Shown: one piece after another, positions 27,349-34,653 of the stretch
Layout: the number at the start of each line of letters is the position of its first letter
Position numbering within the stretch: position 1 is the first letter of the stretch
Assembly (NCBI RefSeq): GCF_014698845.1
Contig: NZ_JACJTV010000009.1
Coordinates: forward strand, 62,001 to 126,000
DNA: 64,000 nt
DNA from: Coleofasciculus sp. FACHB-1120
GTDB taxonomy: Bacteria > Cyanobacteriota > Cyanobacteriia > Cyanobacteriales > FACHB-T130
Reading direction: 5' to 3'
The notes under the pieces: generated by a model
The model's input: only the letters and a program-made list of their open reading frames with translations
Told to the model about the DNA's origin: nothing
The model's database searches: none
Position numbers and translations under genes: made by a program

Positions 27349-28977
27349 TTAATTGTTCCGTTTGAGTAGCTCTTTCGCGGGTACCGTCCACCAAGCTAAA
27401 GCATAGGCTTGAGTATTTTCATTGAATTTCTGACGATATTGGACGCGGATTTTGTAGCGACCTGTGGCAGGAATTTCATGAAAAATGTGTTCTACACTAT
27501 CAACATCGCTTTGAGAAGACCAGATACTCTTGCTGATATCATTATCTTCGGCTCGCATCAGGTAGATATCGAGATTGTTTAAGCCGCGATCGCTAAAACT
27601 TTCCCCGACATCAAACTGCTTGTTGTTATTTAGATCTTGCAACTCCACCCGCCTGTCCCAGGCAAGCGTAATGGAGGCAAAACTCCCTTGCTGCAATGGT
27701 TGATTCAACACATAATCCTGAAATGCAGACTCCTTCACCGTGCGGTAATCCCAACCGACCAACGGCACCGGCTTTTCAGAGTTCCACTGACCGGGACTAA
27801 ATTGCTGGTAAGCCCGAAAAGTGTTCATCTGTCCGGTACCCATTTGGAAGTCTAGTGGGATTTTTTGGTCTTTGTAAGCATCGGAGGCTAACCAGTCGCG
27901 GTTATCTTTGGTCAAAATTGTGCGACTCATGGCTTGGCGCAGTCCATCACCACTGTCTTTGATTTTTTCGGCGGAGTTCAGCAGGACGGCTTTCATGACT
28001 TCATGACGTCGGGCGTCTAGAGTCCAGTTGGGCTGTTGTGTTCGCAGCTGGCGATCGCTATATTCTTGTAACAACGCCACAGATGCGGTGACATGGGGAG
28101 CCGCAAAACTCGTCCCCGTCACTCGACTTTCCTTACCCTTAATATCTAATACCTCGATATGGCTACCGGGTGCCACCAAATTAATCGAGCGACGCGGGCC
28201 AACATTAATTTCTCGGTCAAGCAGACGCTTCGCAATCCCGATGGGTGCAGCGCTCAAGTTGGCAAAATCTACTTTCGTAAAAATTCCCTCGCGGCGCGTT
28301 GTATAAGCAACATTGACGCCATTATAGTTATCGGTGGGAATCGGAATCCCGCCAGTCCCTTGATTCCCCGCCACCACATAAAGCGAGTCGTGGACGCGGG
28401 CAGACCAGTCAATACACTGTGTTAGCAGAGCATTACCATCCAAAATCGGGTTTGGTCGAGAATCTCGCTCCAGAGACTCTCCAAAACTAAAGTTAATTGC
28501 CCGAACATCGTCCCCATTTTGCATTGCTACATACTGCGTGGATAAGCACTCTTCCGGTTGACCTGTTTTTTGCGGTGCGCCAACCGCAGAAGCATAAAGT
28601 CGTGCCTCTGGTGCCACTCCCGGAAAACCTTTATCCGAGCTAATCATCACGCTTGCTACCATTGCTGCGTGCCCATCGACATTGCTATCCGCTTTGGCTG
28701 GAGCATTTCGATAAAAGACTCGCATTAAGGCGAAGATTCGATTCCGGGAAACGGCTTTATCCAAACCAAATTGTCCTGGTCTTCCAATCTCTACCTGACC
28801 AATCGCAATCTTACGACCCAATAAGTTATAAGGAGGCGCGTGTAGCCTTTGGGCATCAATGCCAGCTTCTCCCAGTGATGAGGGGTCTTTCGCCAGAGAG
28901 GAAGGAGCTGTTAAGGCGGTAATTCCCAGCCCCCAAACAAGCCATGTCAGTTTTTTGAAAATCTGCTGGTGAGCCAC
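27349..28977 (-). CDS. Exported S8 (subtilisin-like) serine protease with altered Asp motif
   Basis: 542 residues; GTG start at 28977. The N-terminus is a signal peptide (KKLTWLVWGLGITALTAPSSLA-K, cleavage near residue 30). The S8 domain has His103 in VDGHAAMVASV, the oxyanion Asn205 in VVAGNQG and Ser290 in GTSFAAPH. The first triad position, usually Asp in V-x-D-T/S-G, reads KIAIGQVEIG, giving Glu63. The remainder (~400-540) is a beta-rich C-terminal domain with an EF-like DLNNNKQFDVGE (residues ~455-466). Family knowledge: secreted subtilases degrade proteins in the periplasm or outside. It is upstream of the serpin gene on the same strand, 186 bases apart, suggesting a protease/inhibitor pair. 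Confidence 0.9.
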   Translation of the reverse strand: MAHQQIFKKLTWLVWGLGITALTAPSSLAKDPSSLGEAGIDAQRLHAPPYNLLGRKIAIGQVEIGRPGQFGLDKAVSRNRIFALMRVFYRNAPAKADSNVDGHAAMVASVMISSDKGFPGVAPEARLYASAVGAPQKTGQPEECLSTQYVAMQNGDDVRAINFSFGESLERDSRPNPILDGNALLTQCIDWSARVHDSLYVVAGNQGTGGIPIPTDNYNGVNVAYTTRREGIFTKVDFANLSAAPIGIAKRLLDREINVGPRRSINLVAPGSHIEVLDIKGKESRVTGTSFAAPHVTASVALLQEYSDRQLRTQQPNWTLDARRHEVMKAVLLNSAEKIKDSGDGLRQAMSRTILTKDNRDWLASDAYKDQKIPLDFQMGTGQMNTFRAYQQFSPGQWNSEKPVPLVGWDYRTVKESAFQDYVLNQPLQQGSFASITLAWDRRVELQDLNNNKQFDVGESFSDRGLNNLDIYLMRAEDNDISKSIWSSQSDVDSVEHIFHEIPATGRYKIRVQYRQKFNENTQAYALAWWTVPAKELLKRNN

Positions 28978-28991
28978 GCAAGCTTCTCCAC

Positions 28992-29030
28992 TGAAGTTTT
29001 GAAGGTTGTAGATTGAAGTTTTGAAGGTTG
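28992..29030. repeat. 17-bp direct repeat upstream of the S8 protease
   Basis: TGAAGTTTTGAAGGTTG occurs at 28992-29008 and again at 29014-29030 (22-base period), immediately upstream of the protease start, where a promoter or operator would lie. The remaining 250 bases to rpe contain a fragment resembling a dispersed CTCTCCC/CCCTTT cyanobacterial repeat (29089-29150). Confidence 0.7.
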
Positions 29031-29279
29031 AAAGGTGAATTCACACTTCATCGTTGGGGAGAAAGTTCAGTCAAATTTAAACCCTACATCCTCTCTCCCA
29101 ACCCTTTCCCTACAAAGGGCGGGGAAATAGCCCCCTTTCTTAGGATAAAAAGGAGTTAAGGACTAGGTGAATATTGCAGTTTATGGATGTCCATCTACTT
29201 GCTTCATACTTTTTTAAGGCTTGCCGCGTCTTTTGTTAAACTGAATACCAGACGAGGACGCAAGAGAGTATAAATAACC

Positions 29280-29987
29280 ATGACCCAAACGCCATCCCAG
29301 AAGCCGATTGTTATCGCTCCATCAATCCTATCAGCTGACTTCAGTCGATTGGGAGAGGAAATTCGGGCGGTGGATGCCGCCGGTGCCGATTGGATTCACA
29401 TTGATGTGATGGATGGTCGCTTTGTCCCGAATATCACCATTGGTCCGCTGATTGTAGAAGCGATTCGCCCGGTTACCCAAAAGCCCCTGGATGTCCACTT
29501 GATGATTGTGGAACCAGAAAAGTATGTAGCAGATTTTGCGAAGGCGGGGGCAGATCATATTTACGTTCATGCGGAACACAACGCTTCACCGCATCTGCAC
29601 CGGACTCTAGGGCAAATCAAGGAACTGGGTAAAAAGGCGGGTGTCGTTCTCAATCCTTCTACTCCCTTGGATTTGATTGAGTATGTGCTGGAGATTTGCG
29701 ATCTGGTACTGATTATGAGCGTTAACCCTGGTTTCGGCGGTCAAAGTTTTATCCCAGAGATGGTGCCGAAAATCCGGAAGTTGCGTCAAATGTGCGATGA
29801 ACGCGGTTTAGATCCCTGGATTGAAGTGGATGGGGGTTTGAAAGGTAACAATACTTGGCAGGTTTTGGAAGCTGGCGCTAATGCAATTGTTGCTGGTTCT
29901 GCTGTGTTTAAGGCGAAGGATTACGCTGAAGCAATTGAAGGGATTCGTAATAGTAAGCGTCCGGCTCCTGAGTTGGCTAAAGTTTAA
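29280..29987 (+). CDS. rpe: Ribulose-phosphate 3-epimerase
   Basis: 235 residues of the TIM-barrel epimerase. Motifs: [54 protein letters not shown] and WIEVDGGL; the metal-binding His and Asp residues are in place. It interconverts ribulose 5-phosphate and xylulose 5-phosphate for the Calvin cycle and the pentose phosphate pathway. Length is standard. Start at ATG 29280 after an AT-rich leader. It is followed by a paired hairpin terminator and appears monocistronic. Confidence 0.98.
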   Translation: MTQTPSQKPIVIAPSILSADFSRLGEEIRAVDAAGADWIHIDVMDGRFVPNITIGPLIVEAIRPVTQKPLDVHLMIVEPEKYVADFAKAGADHIYVHAEHNASPHLHRTLGQIKELGKKAGVVLNPSTPLDLIEYVLEICDLVLIMSVNPGFGGQSFIPEMVPKIRKLRQMCDERGLDPWIEVDGGLKGNNTWQVLEAGANAIVAGSAVFKAKDYAEAIEGIRNSKRPAPELAKV

Positions 29988-30004
29988 TTTAATTAATTAT
30001 GCCT

Positions 30005-30059
30005 GCACCCTCGAAGGGTGCGGCTACGCGAACGAAGCCTGCCTATGCAGGCTTTTTTT
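30005..30059 (+). terminator. Double hairpin terminator after rpe
   Basis: A first stem GCACCC/GGGTGC (30005-30021) is followed by AGCCTGC/GCAGGCT (30036-30053) with a 4-base loop and a run of seven T. The second is a canonical Rho-independent terminator. Confidence 0.9.
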
Positions 30060-30115
30060 GTTGTTAGATGGAGGGGAATGCGATCGCATTCTCCCCCCTA
30101 TCCCAAGTCCTATTT

Positions 30116-31069
30116 ATGTCTCACACTCCCACTTGGCAATGTATACACACCCTCACCGGACATTCTAACTCCGTTATTTCCGTTGCCATTACCCCGGATG
30201 GACAGACTTTAGCTAGTGGCAGTAGTGACGAAACCATCAAGCTATGGAACCTCAGCACTGGGAGGGAACTCTACACCCTCGCGGGGCATTCAGGCTCCAT
30301 TACTTCCGTTGCTATCAGCCCTGATGGGAAGATTCTAGCAAGTGGTAGTCGCGACACAACTATTAAGTTATGGAACCTCAGCACTAGAGAAGAAATTTAT
30401 ACCCTCACTGGTCATTCAGGCTCCATTACTTCCGTCGCTCTCAGCCCCGATGGGAAGACTCTAGCAACTGCGAGTGAAGACACAACTATCAAACTTTGGG
30501 ATATTAGAACTGGGAAGGAAATCCGCACTCTGAAGTGGCAAGTAGAAGTATATTACGGTTTTTCTCTTATCTTCAGTCCAGATGGACATACTCTCATCAG
30601 TGGTAGTGGGGATGATGCTGTATTCTTAAACGCCGTAGCGTGGAATTTAACCACTGGTGAGGAAATCTGGGCAATGAGTTGGAAACAGGGTATGGATTGC
30701 ATTTTTTCCATCGCCCCCAGCCCAGATGGAGAAACTTTTGCGACTTTTAATCCCCCAAACATTATGCTGTGGAATATCAAAACTGGCGAAAAAATCTATA
30801 CTTTTACACAGAACCCTAACTCGTCAAATTGCTTAGCTTTTAGCCCAGACGGGAAGATTTTAGCCAGTGGTGGTATTGATTCTGAAAGCCTAGAAGATGG
30901 TAAAGAAGACGGAATCATCGAACTGTGGAATCTTGATACCAGAGAGAAAATTTGTACTCTAACGGGGCATTCATGGGGAGTTTATTCCGTCGCTTTTAGC
31001 CCGGATGGACAAACTTTAGTTAGTGGCAGTGATGACAAGACTATCAAGATTTGGCAGTTATCTTTTTAA
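30116..31069 (+). CDS. WD40-repeat protein
   Basis: 317 residues from ATG 30116 (an upstream in-frame ATG at 30068 adds 16 residues lacking the repeat pattern). It consists entirely of WD40 blades of about 42 residues: HTLTGHSNSVISVAI, DETIKLWNLSTG, TLAGHSGSITSVAISPDG, TTIKLWNLSTREE, and a final GHSWGVYSVAFSPDG with KTIKIWQLSF. The first three and last blades are canonical; the middle ones (about residues 120-260) are degenerate. Seven blades would close a propeller. The first repeats are almost identical at DNA level, so copy number could vary between strains. No enzymatic domain; probably a scaffold. It begins the accessory stretch after rpe. Confidence 0.92.
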   Translation: MSHTPTWQCIHTLTGHSNSVISVAITPDGQTLASGSSDETIKLWNLSTGRELYTLAGHSGSITSVAISPDGKILASGSRDTTIKLWNLSTREEIYTLTGHSGSITSVALSPDGKTLATASEDTTIKLWDIRTGKEIRTLKWQVEVYYGFSLIFSPDGHTLISGSGDDAVFLNAVAWNLTTGEEIWAMSWKQGMDCIFSIAPSPDGETFATFNPPNIMLWNIKTGEKIYTFTQNPNSSNCLAFSPDGKILASGGIDSESLEDGKEDGIIELWNLDTREKICTLTGHSWGVYSVAFSPDGQTLVSGSDDKTIKIWQLSF

Positions 31070-31112
31070 AAAAGGACAGTTTAATTTATAGAATCTCCAG
31101 GAATTAACAAAG

Positions 31113-31310
31113 GTGAGCGTTAAGCTACATCTTCATGTTCAAGCAAGATTAATTGAGCGTGGTGCAACTGAGGCAGAAGTTATTGCCACTGTTGAAGGCG
31201 GTACAACATTTCCTGCTCAATTACAGCGAACAGGGTTTAGGCGTAACTTTCCCTTTAATGCTGAGTGTGCTGAGTGGCGAGGAAAATTTTATGCTACGAA
31301 GAAGGTATAG
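31113..31310 (+). CDS. DUF4258-like short protein, probably C-terminally truncated
   Basis: 65 residues from GTG 31113, with AGGA about 11 bases upstream. HVQARLIERGATEAEVIATVEGG followed by FPAQLQRTGFRRNFPF resembles the DUF4258 family of small proteins, distantly like RelE-type toxins. The family usually continues past this point for roughly 20 residues with a hydrophobic strand; here the frame stops after YATKKV, and no other frame supplies the missing end. It therefore looks truncated. Neighbouring decay (kinase tail, broken SDR) fits a degrading region. No antitoxin-like gene is adjacent. Confidence 0.55.
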   Translation: MSVKLHLHVQARLIERGATEAEVIATVEGGTTFPAQLQRTGFRRNFPFNAECAEWRGKFYATKKV

Positions 31311-31438
31311 CAATCCTATTTGTGTTGTGAGCCACCCCTTCAGATACCCGACTTCTCTAAGAAGTTAAGTATCTCACCTTCACGAATTATTTAGAAGTGC
31401 TATATCGCATATATTCAAGGTTGGGTGTGATACATCCG

Positions 31439-31465
31439 TAGGGACATGGCATTGCCATGTCCCTA
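31439..31465. repeat. 27-bp palindromic repeat, copy 2 of the dispersed family
   Basis: Perfect palindrome TAGGGACATGGCA, T, TGCCATGTCCCTA. Compared with the copy at 15757, two stem positions differ and both are compensated on the other arm, so the hairpin has been kept. Confidence 0.85.
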
Positions 31466-31525
31466 ACCTTGGTGGCGGTAATGTCAGAACTGCGATATAT
31501 TCCACCCAAATGAAAAACGCTATAG

Positions 31526-31660
31526 AAGCGATCTAACAATCAGGCAATTATGCGGGGAATAGTGCTGAATCCAAAGTATCGCCCCCAGTCTGTACAGGAT
31601 TGGTTGAATTTGTTGGGATTTAATATAGGGACGGGTTTAGGAACAATACCCTCTACATAA
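31526..31660 (+). pseudogene. Remnant of a Ser/Thr protein kinase (subdomain XI tail)
   Basis: The frame is open from 31526 and has an ATG at 31550; it reads LNPKYRPQSVQDWLNLLG, which matches the end of the catalytic domain in cyanobacterial Hanks-type kinases (the invariant Arg of subdomain XI in RPQSVQEW). Nothing else of a kinase is upstream; the frame then runs 13 residues to a TAA. It is best read as the surviving 3' end of a deleted kinase gene. Short, so the match could be wrong, but the motif is specific. Confidence 0.6.
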
Positions 31661-31817
31661 CAGATAACACTGAATCCAAAATTCTCAACACCTGCTGTAG
31701 TAGTTCATCAAACTTGGCAACAATCGTCTTTAGCCCGGAGGGGCTAATACTTGCCTCAATCAAAGCAAAAAAGTCTAGGGTAGAAACAGAGGAATCAGTG
31801 GGAGCATAGGAAATTTG

Positions 31818-32528
31818 ATGAAGAAAGTCGCAATTGTTACGGGTGCCAATCGGGGACTGGGGTTTGAAACTTGCCGACAACTAGCAAAGAGAGATATCCA
31901 AGTTATTCTGACCAGTCGTGATGAAGCAAAGGGAAAAGCAGCCGTTGAGAAATTGCAAGCTGAAGGCTTAGATGTAGTTTTTCATCCGCTTGATGTTACC
32001 AGTGCAGAGAGTATTGAGCATCTTGCTCAGTTCATCGGCAATCAATTTGGGCGATTAGATATTCTGGTGAACAATGCTGGGATTGCGAGAGATCCTTTAG
32101 GAGATCCAGAGGGTAGTATCTTCAACACTAAGCTGAGTACCATCCACGAAACGATGGAGACAAATTTACACGGCCCATTACTCCTTTGCTAAGCGTTAAT
32201 TCCGCTGATGAAAGAGCATCACTATGGGCGCGTTGTGAATGTATCATCGGGAGCAGGACAGTTATCCGACATGAACACGGGATTTCCCGCTTATCGAATG
32301 TCTAAAACCGGATTAAATGCCCTGACACGGATTTTTGCCAATGAGTTGGAAGGCACCAATATTTTAGTGAATTCTGTGTGTCCTGGCTGGGTAAGAACTG
32401 ATATGGGTGGTTCAAATGCTACCAGGTCTGTGGAGCAAGGGGTTGATACGATTGTGTGGCTGGCGACCCTTCCTGATGATGGCCCCACGAGTGGTTTTTT
32501 CCGCGATCGCCAACCTATCCCTTGGTAA
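31818..32528 (+). pseudogene. Short-chain dehydrogenase/reductase interrupted by one stop codon
   Basis: One continuous SDR in a single frame: TGANRGLG (NAD(P)-binding), [19 protein letters not shown] (catalytic Ser) and YRMSKTGL (Tyr-x-x-x-Lys), ending in a typical C-terminus ([15 protein letters not shown]). A TAA at 32190-32192 interrupts it in HGPLLLC[12 protein letters not shown], where related proteins have Gln (CAA), so one C-to-T change explains it. The ATG at 31818 is preferred to the TTG before it. Each half alone lacks part of the fold, so the gene is probably inactive unless the stop is read through or is a sequencing error. Confidence 0.88.
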
Positions 32529-32566
32529 GCGGCATAACCCAATAAAGGTGATAGTTTAAATGTCTG

Positions 32567-33457
32567 TCATCCGCCTAAGGTTACATTTTTTAACTGGTAT
32601 AAAAGCTCAAGCACAGGGATGTGACTAATCCCTGCAAATTGGGCATCTCCTGTTTCTATCACTATCCATTCTCCACTGTCTAATTGACCAATATCGATGG
32701 CTACATAAGGCACACCTAAGCGTTTAGATGCTAGCACTGCCAAGTTTAATACTTCTTTTTCTTCCTGGGGCGCTAACTTGCTTAAATCATCTTGCCTATC
32801 CCAATAATATCCATATTTTAAGACTTGCCTATCGTAAATAAAAACTCTAAACTCCCTTCCCATCGGGAATCCGTTTGGCGCTAGGCGCTGGTGCCGAAAG
32901 TTCACTAATTTTCTGACAATGACTCTGCCTCTCGCTCCATATTTGAGTGTTAATAACCATTTTTTAAGCTTGACTAACTCCTCCTGAGTGTTTGCTACGC
33001 ATGACTTCCAACCCTGTATCTTTCTAGACTGGACTGCCCCTTTTATAAATACAGGAAATCCCAATATTTTGCCAGCTTCAACGCATTCATCAATCGATTT
33101 GATTACAATACCTTCAGTGGTTAAGTCCTGCAAGCGAGGATAAAACAAATCGAATTCCATTGCCGTTTGATGTTGCAATAGTGTATTAAGCAGTTTTATC
33201 CCCTTAGTCAAAGCTGCATTATAGATAGCCTCGTAGCGTTCAAGCTCAGGAATATATCCTATCCAGATACCGGCAGTCTCTCTAGCGTATTGAGGAATAT
33301 GGTATAGGGCATTTTCAGCAGTACAGCATTGTTCAAAATTTGGTGGAATATAGTAAACTTTGTACCCCAAAAGTTGAGCCGTCTGAGTTAATAATTTATT
33401 TTCTTTGGCGCTAGCCGAGGAATTTACTTGTTTTGGTGATTCGCTCAAAACAATCAT
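32567..33457 (-). CDS. ATP-grasp domain protein
   Basis: 296 residues. The C-terminal two thirds look like an ATP-grasp fold: GFPVFIKGAVQSRK (ATP-contacting Lys), GREFRVFIYDRQVLKYGYYW and the metal-binding end VAIDIGQLDSGEWIVIETGDAQFAG with Asp/Glu ligands. The N-terminal third (LLGYKVYYIPPNFEQCC...) resembles a substrate-binding lobe. ATP-grasp enzymes join a carboxylate to an amine or thiol using ATP; the substrates are unknown, and single ATP-grasp genes often modify peptides or make small natural products. No precursor peptide is visible next to it. AT-rich compared with neighbours, which fits acquired DNA. Convergent with the broken SDR. Confidence 0.82.
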   Translation of the reverse strand: MIVLSESPKQVNSSASAKENKLLTQTAQLLGYKVYYIPPNFEQCCTAENALYHIPQYARETAGIWIGYIPELERYEAIYNAALTKGIKLLNTLLQHQTAMEFDLFYPRLQDLTTEGIVIKSIDECVEAGKILGFPVFIKGAVQSRKIQGWKSCVANTQEELVKLKKWLLTLKYGARGRVIVRKLVNFRHQRLAPNGFPMGREFRVFIYDRQVLKYGYYWDRQDDLSKLAPQEEKEVLNLAVLASKRLGVPYVAIDIGQLDSGEWIVIETGDAQFAGISHIPVLELLYQLKNVTLGG

Positions 33458-33566
33458 CTTTAGATATTGGATTGTTTGTGTAACATAGAAATTAGGGAGG
33501 CGCTATAAATCGGCGTCTCTACAAAAAAATTAAATAAACTATATCGCGATATCATCAGGTTGAATT

Positions 33567-34439
33567 ATGGCTCATTTAACTCAGCGCCACCCCGAAAATG
33601 TTAGTGGCGATTTTTACGTCGATACGACTTGTATTGATTGCGATACTTGTCGTTGGATGACTCCAGAGGTATTTTATCGCACCGATGAGCAGTCAGCAGT
33701 TTATCATCAGCCAGAGAATGAGGCTGAAAGATTAAGAGCAATGCAGGCTCTTTTGTCTTGTCCTACGGCTTCGATTGGAACTGTAGAAAAGCCAAAAGAC
33801 GTTAAAGATGCTCAGCACAGTTTTCCAATTTTAGTCGCTGAAAATATCTATCATTGTGGCTATCATGCAGAAAATTCCTATGGCGCTGCCAGCTATTTAA
33901 TTGTGCGACCGGAAGGCAATGTGTTAGTTGATTCTCCCCGCTATACGCCTCCTCTGGTAAAGCGACTAGAGGAAATGGGAGAGATTCGCTATATGTATCT
34001 GACACACCGAGATGATGTAGTGGATCATCAAAAGTATGCCGAGCATTTTGGATGTCAGCGAATTCTCCACACCGACGAAATTTCTTCGGGTACTCGCAAT
34101 GTGGAAATTCAGCTAACTGGCTTAGAACCAGTACAGTTGGAGCCAGATTTGTTAATTATCCCAGTGCCCGGTCATACAAAAGGTCACACAGTTTTACTGT
34201 ACAAAAATAAATTTCTTTTCACAGGAGATCATCTCGCTTGGTCGCAGAGTCTAAACCACCTGTATGCCTTCCGCAATGCCTGTTGGTACTCTTGGCCTGA
34301 ATTGCTCAAATCAATGCGAAAGCTGGCGAATTACTCCTTCGAGTGGGTGCTACCCGGTCATGGACGCCGATACCATGCTGACAATGAGACGATGCGCCAG
34401 CAGATGCAGCAGTGTATTGCCTGGATGGAAGCGCATTAA
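33567..34439 (+). CDS. Ferredoxin-like/metallo-beta-lactamase fold fusion protein
   Basis: 290 residues in two parts. Residues ~14-70 form a single-cluster ferredoxin-like domain with TTCIDCDTCRWM (Cys22, 25, 28) and LLSCPTASI (Cys65). Residues ~85-285 are an MBL hydrolase: instead of HxHxDH the first motif reads THRDDVVDH (147-154), followed by His203 in PGHTKGHT, Asp221 in FTGDH and His265 in PGHGRRYH. The altered motif removes one zinc-binding His but keeps the Asp-His pair. MBL hydrolases with an Fe-S domain are often redox-linked; the reaction is not known. No signal peptide. A strong terminator follows. Confidence 0.9.
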   Translation: MAHLTQRHPENVSGDFYVDTTCIDCDTCRWMTPEVFYRTDEQSAVYHQPENEAERLRAMQALLSCPTASIGTVEKPKDVKDAQHSFPILVAENIYHCGYHAENSYGAASYLIVRPEGNVLVDSPRYTPPLVKRLEEMGEIRYMYLTHRDDVVDHQKYAEHFGCQRILHTDEISSGTRNVEIQLTGLEPVQLEPDLLIIPVPGHTKGHTVLLYKNKFLFTGDHLAWSQSLNHLYAFRNACWYSWPELLKSMRKLANYSFEWVLPGHGRRYHADNETMRQQMQQCIAWMEAH

Positions 34440-34547
34440 GGTCTTTTTGATTTCCCCAACGCCTCTTGAACAAGGAGGTTAAAAGCACACCGCGTAGGAA
34501 GGATAGCGCCTCAATGCGTAACTTGTGACGCGAAAAACTGATATGGC

Positions 34548-34580
34548 AACGGCATTCCTCACTGGGGTGCCGTTTTTTTT
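34548..34580 (+). terminator. Rho-independent terminator after the MBL gene
   Basis: AACGGCA (34548-34554) pairs with TGCCGTT (34568-34574), with a 13-base loop and a run of eight T. Confidence 0.9.
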
Positions 34581-34653
34581 AACTTGATTTCCTGAAGTTA
34601 GTAATTTTGGCTGTCAAAGGTAACGGCTATGTATCCAGAATGACTAGAATCTC

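Noticed and set aside
32190-32192. Programmed readthrough of the SDR stop
   Set aside because: No readthrough context or second conserved feature; a simple nonsense change is enough, so recoding is not claimed.
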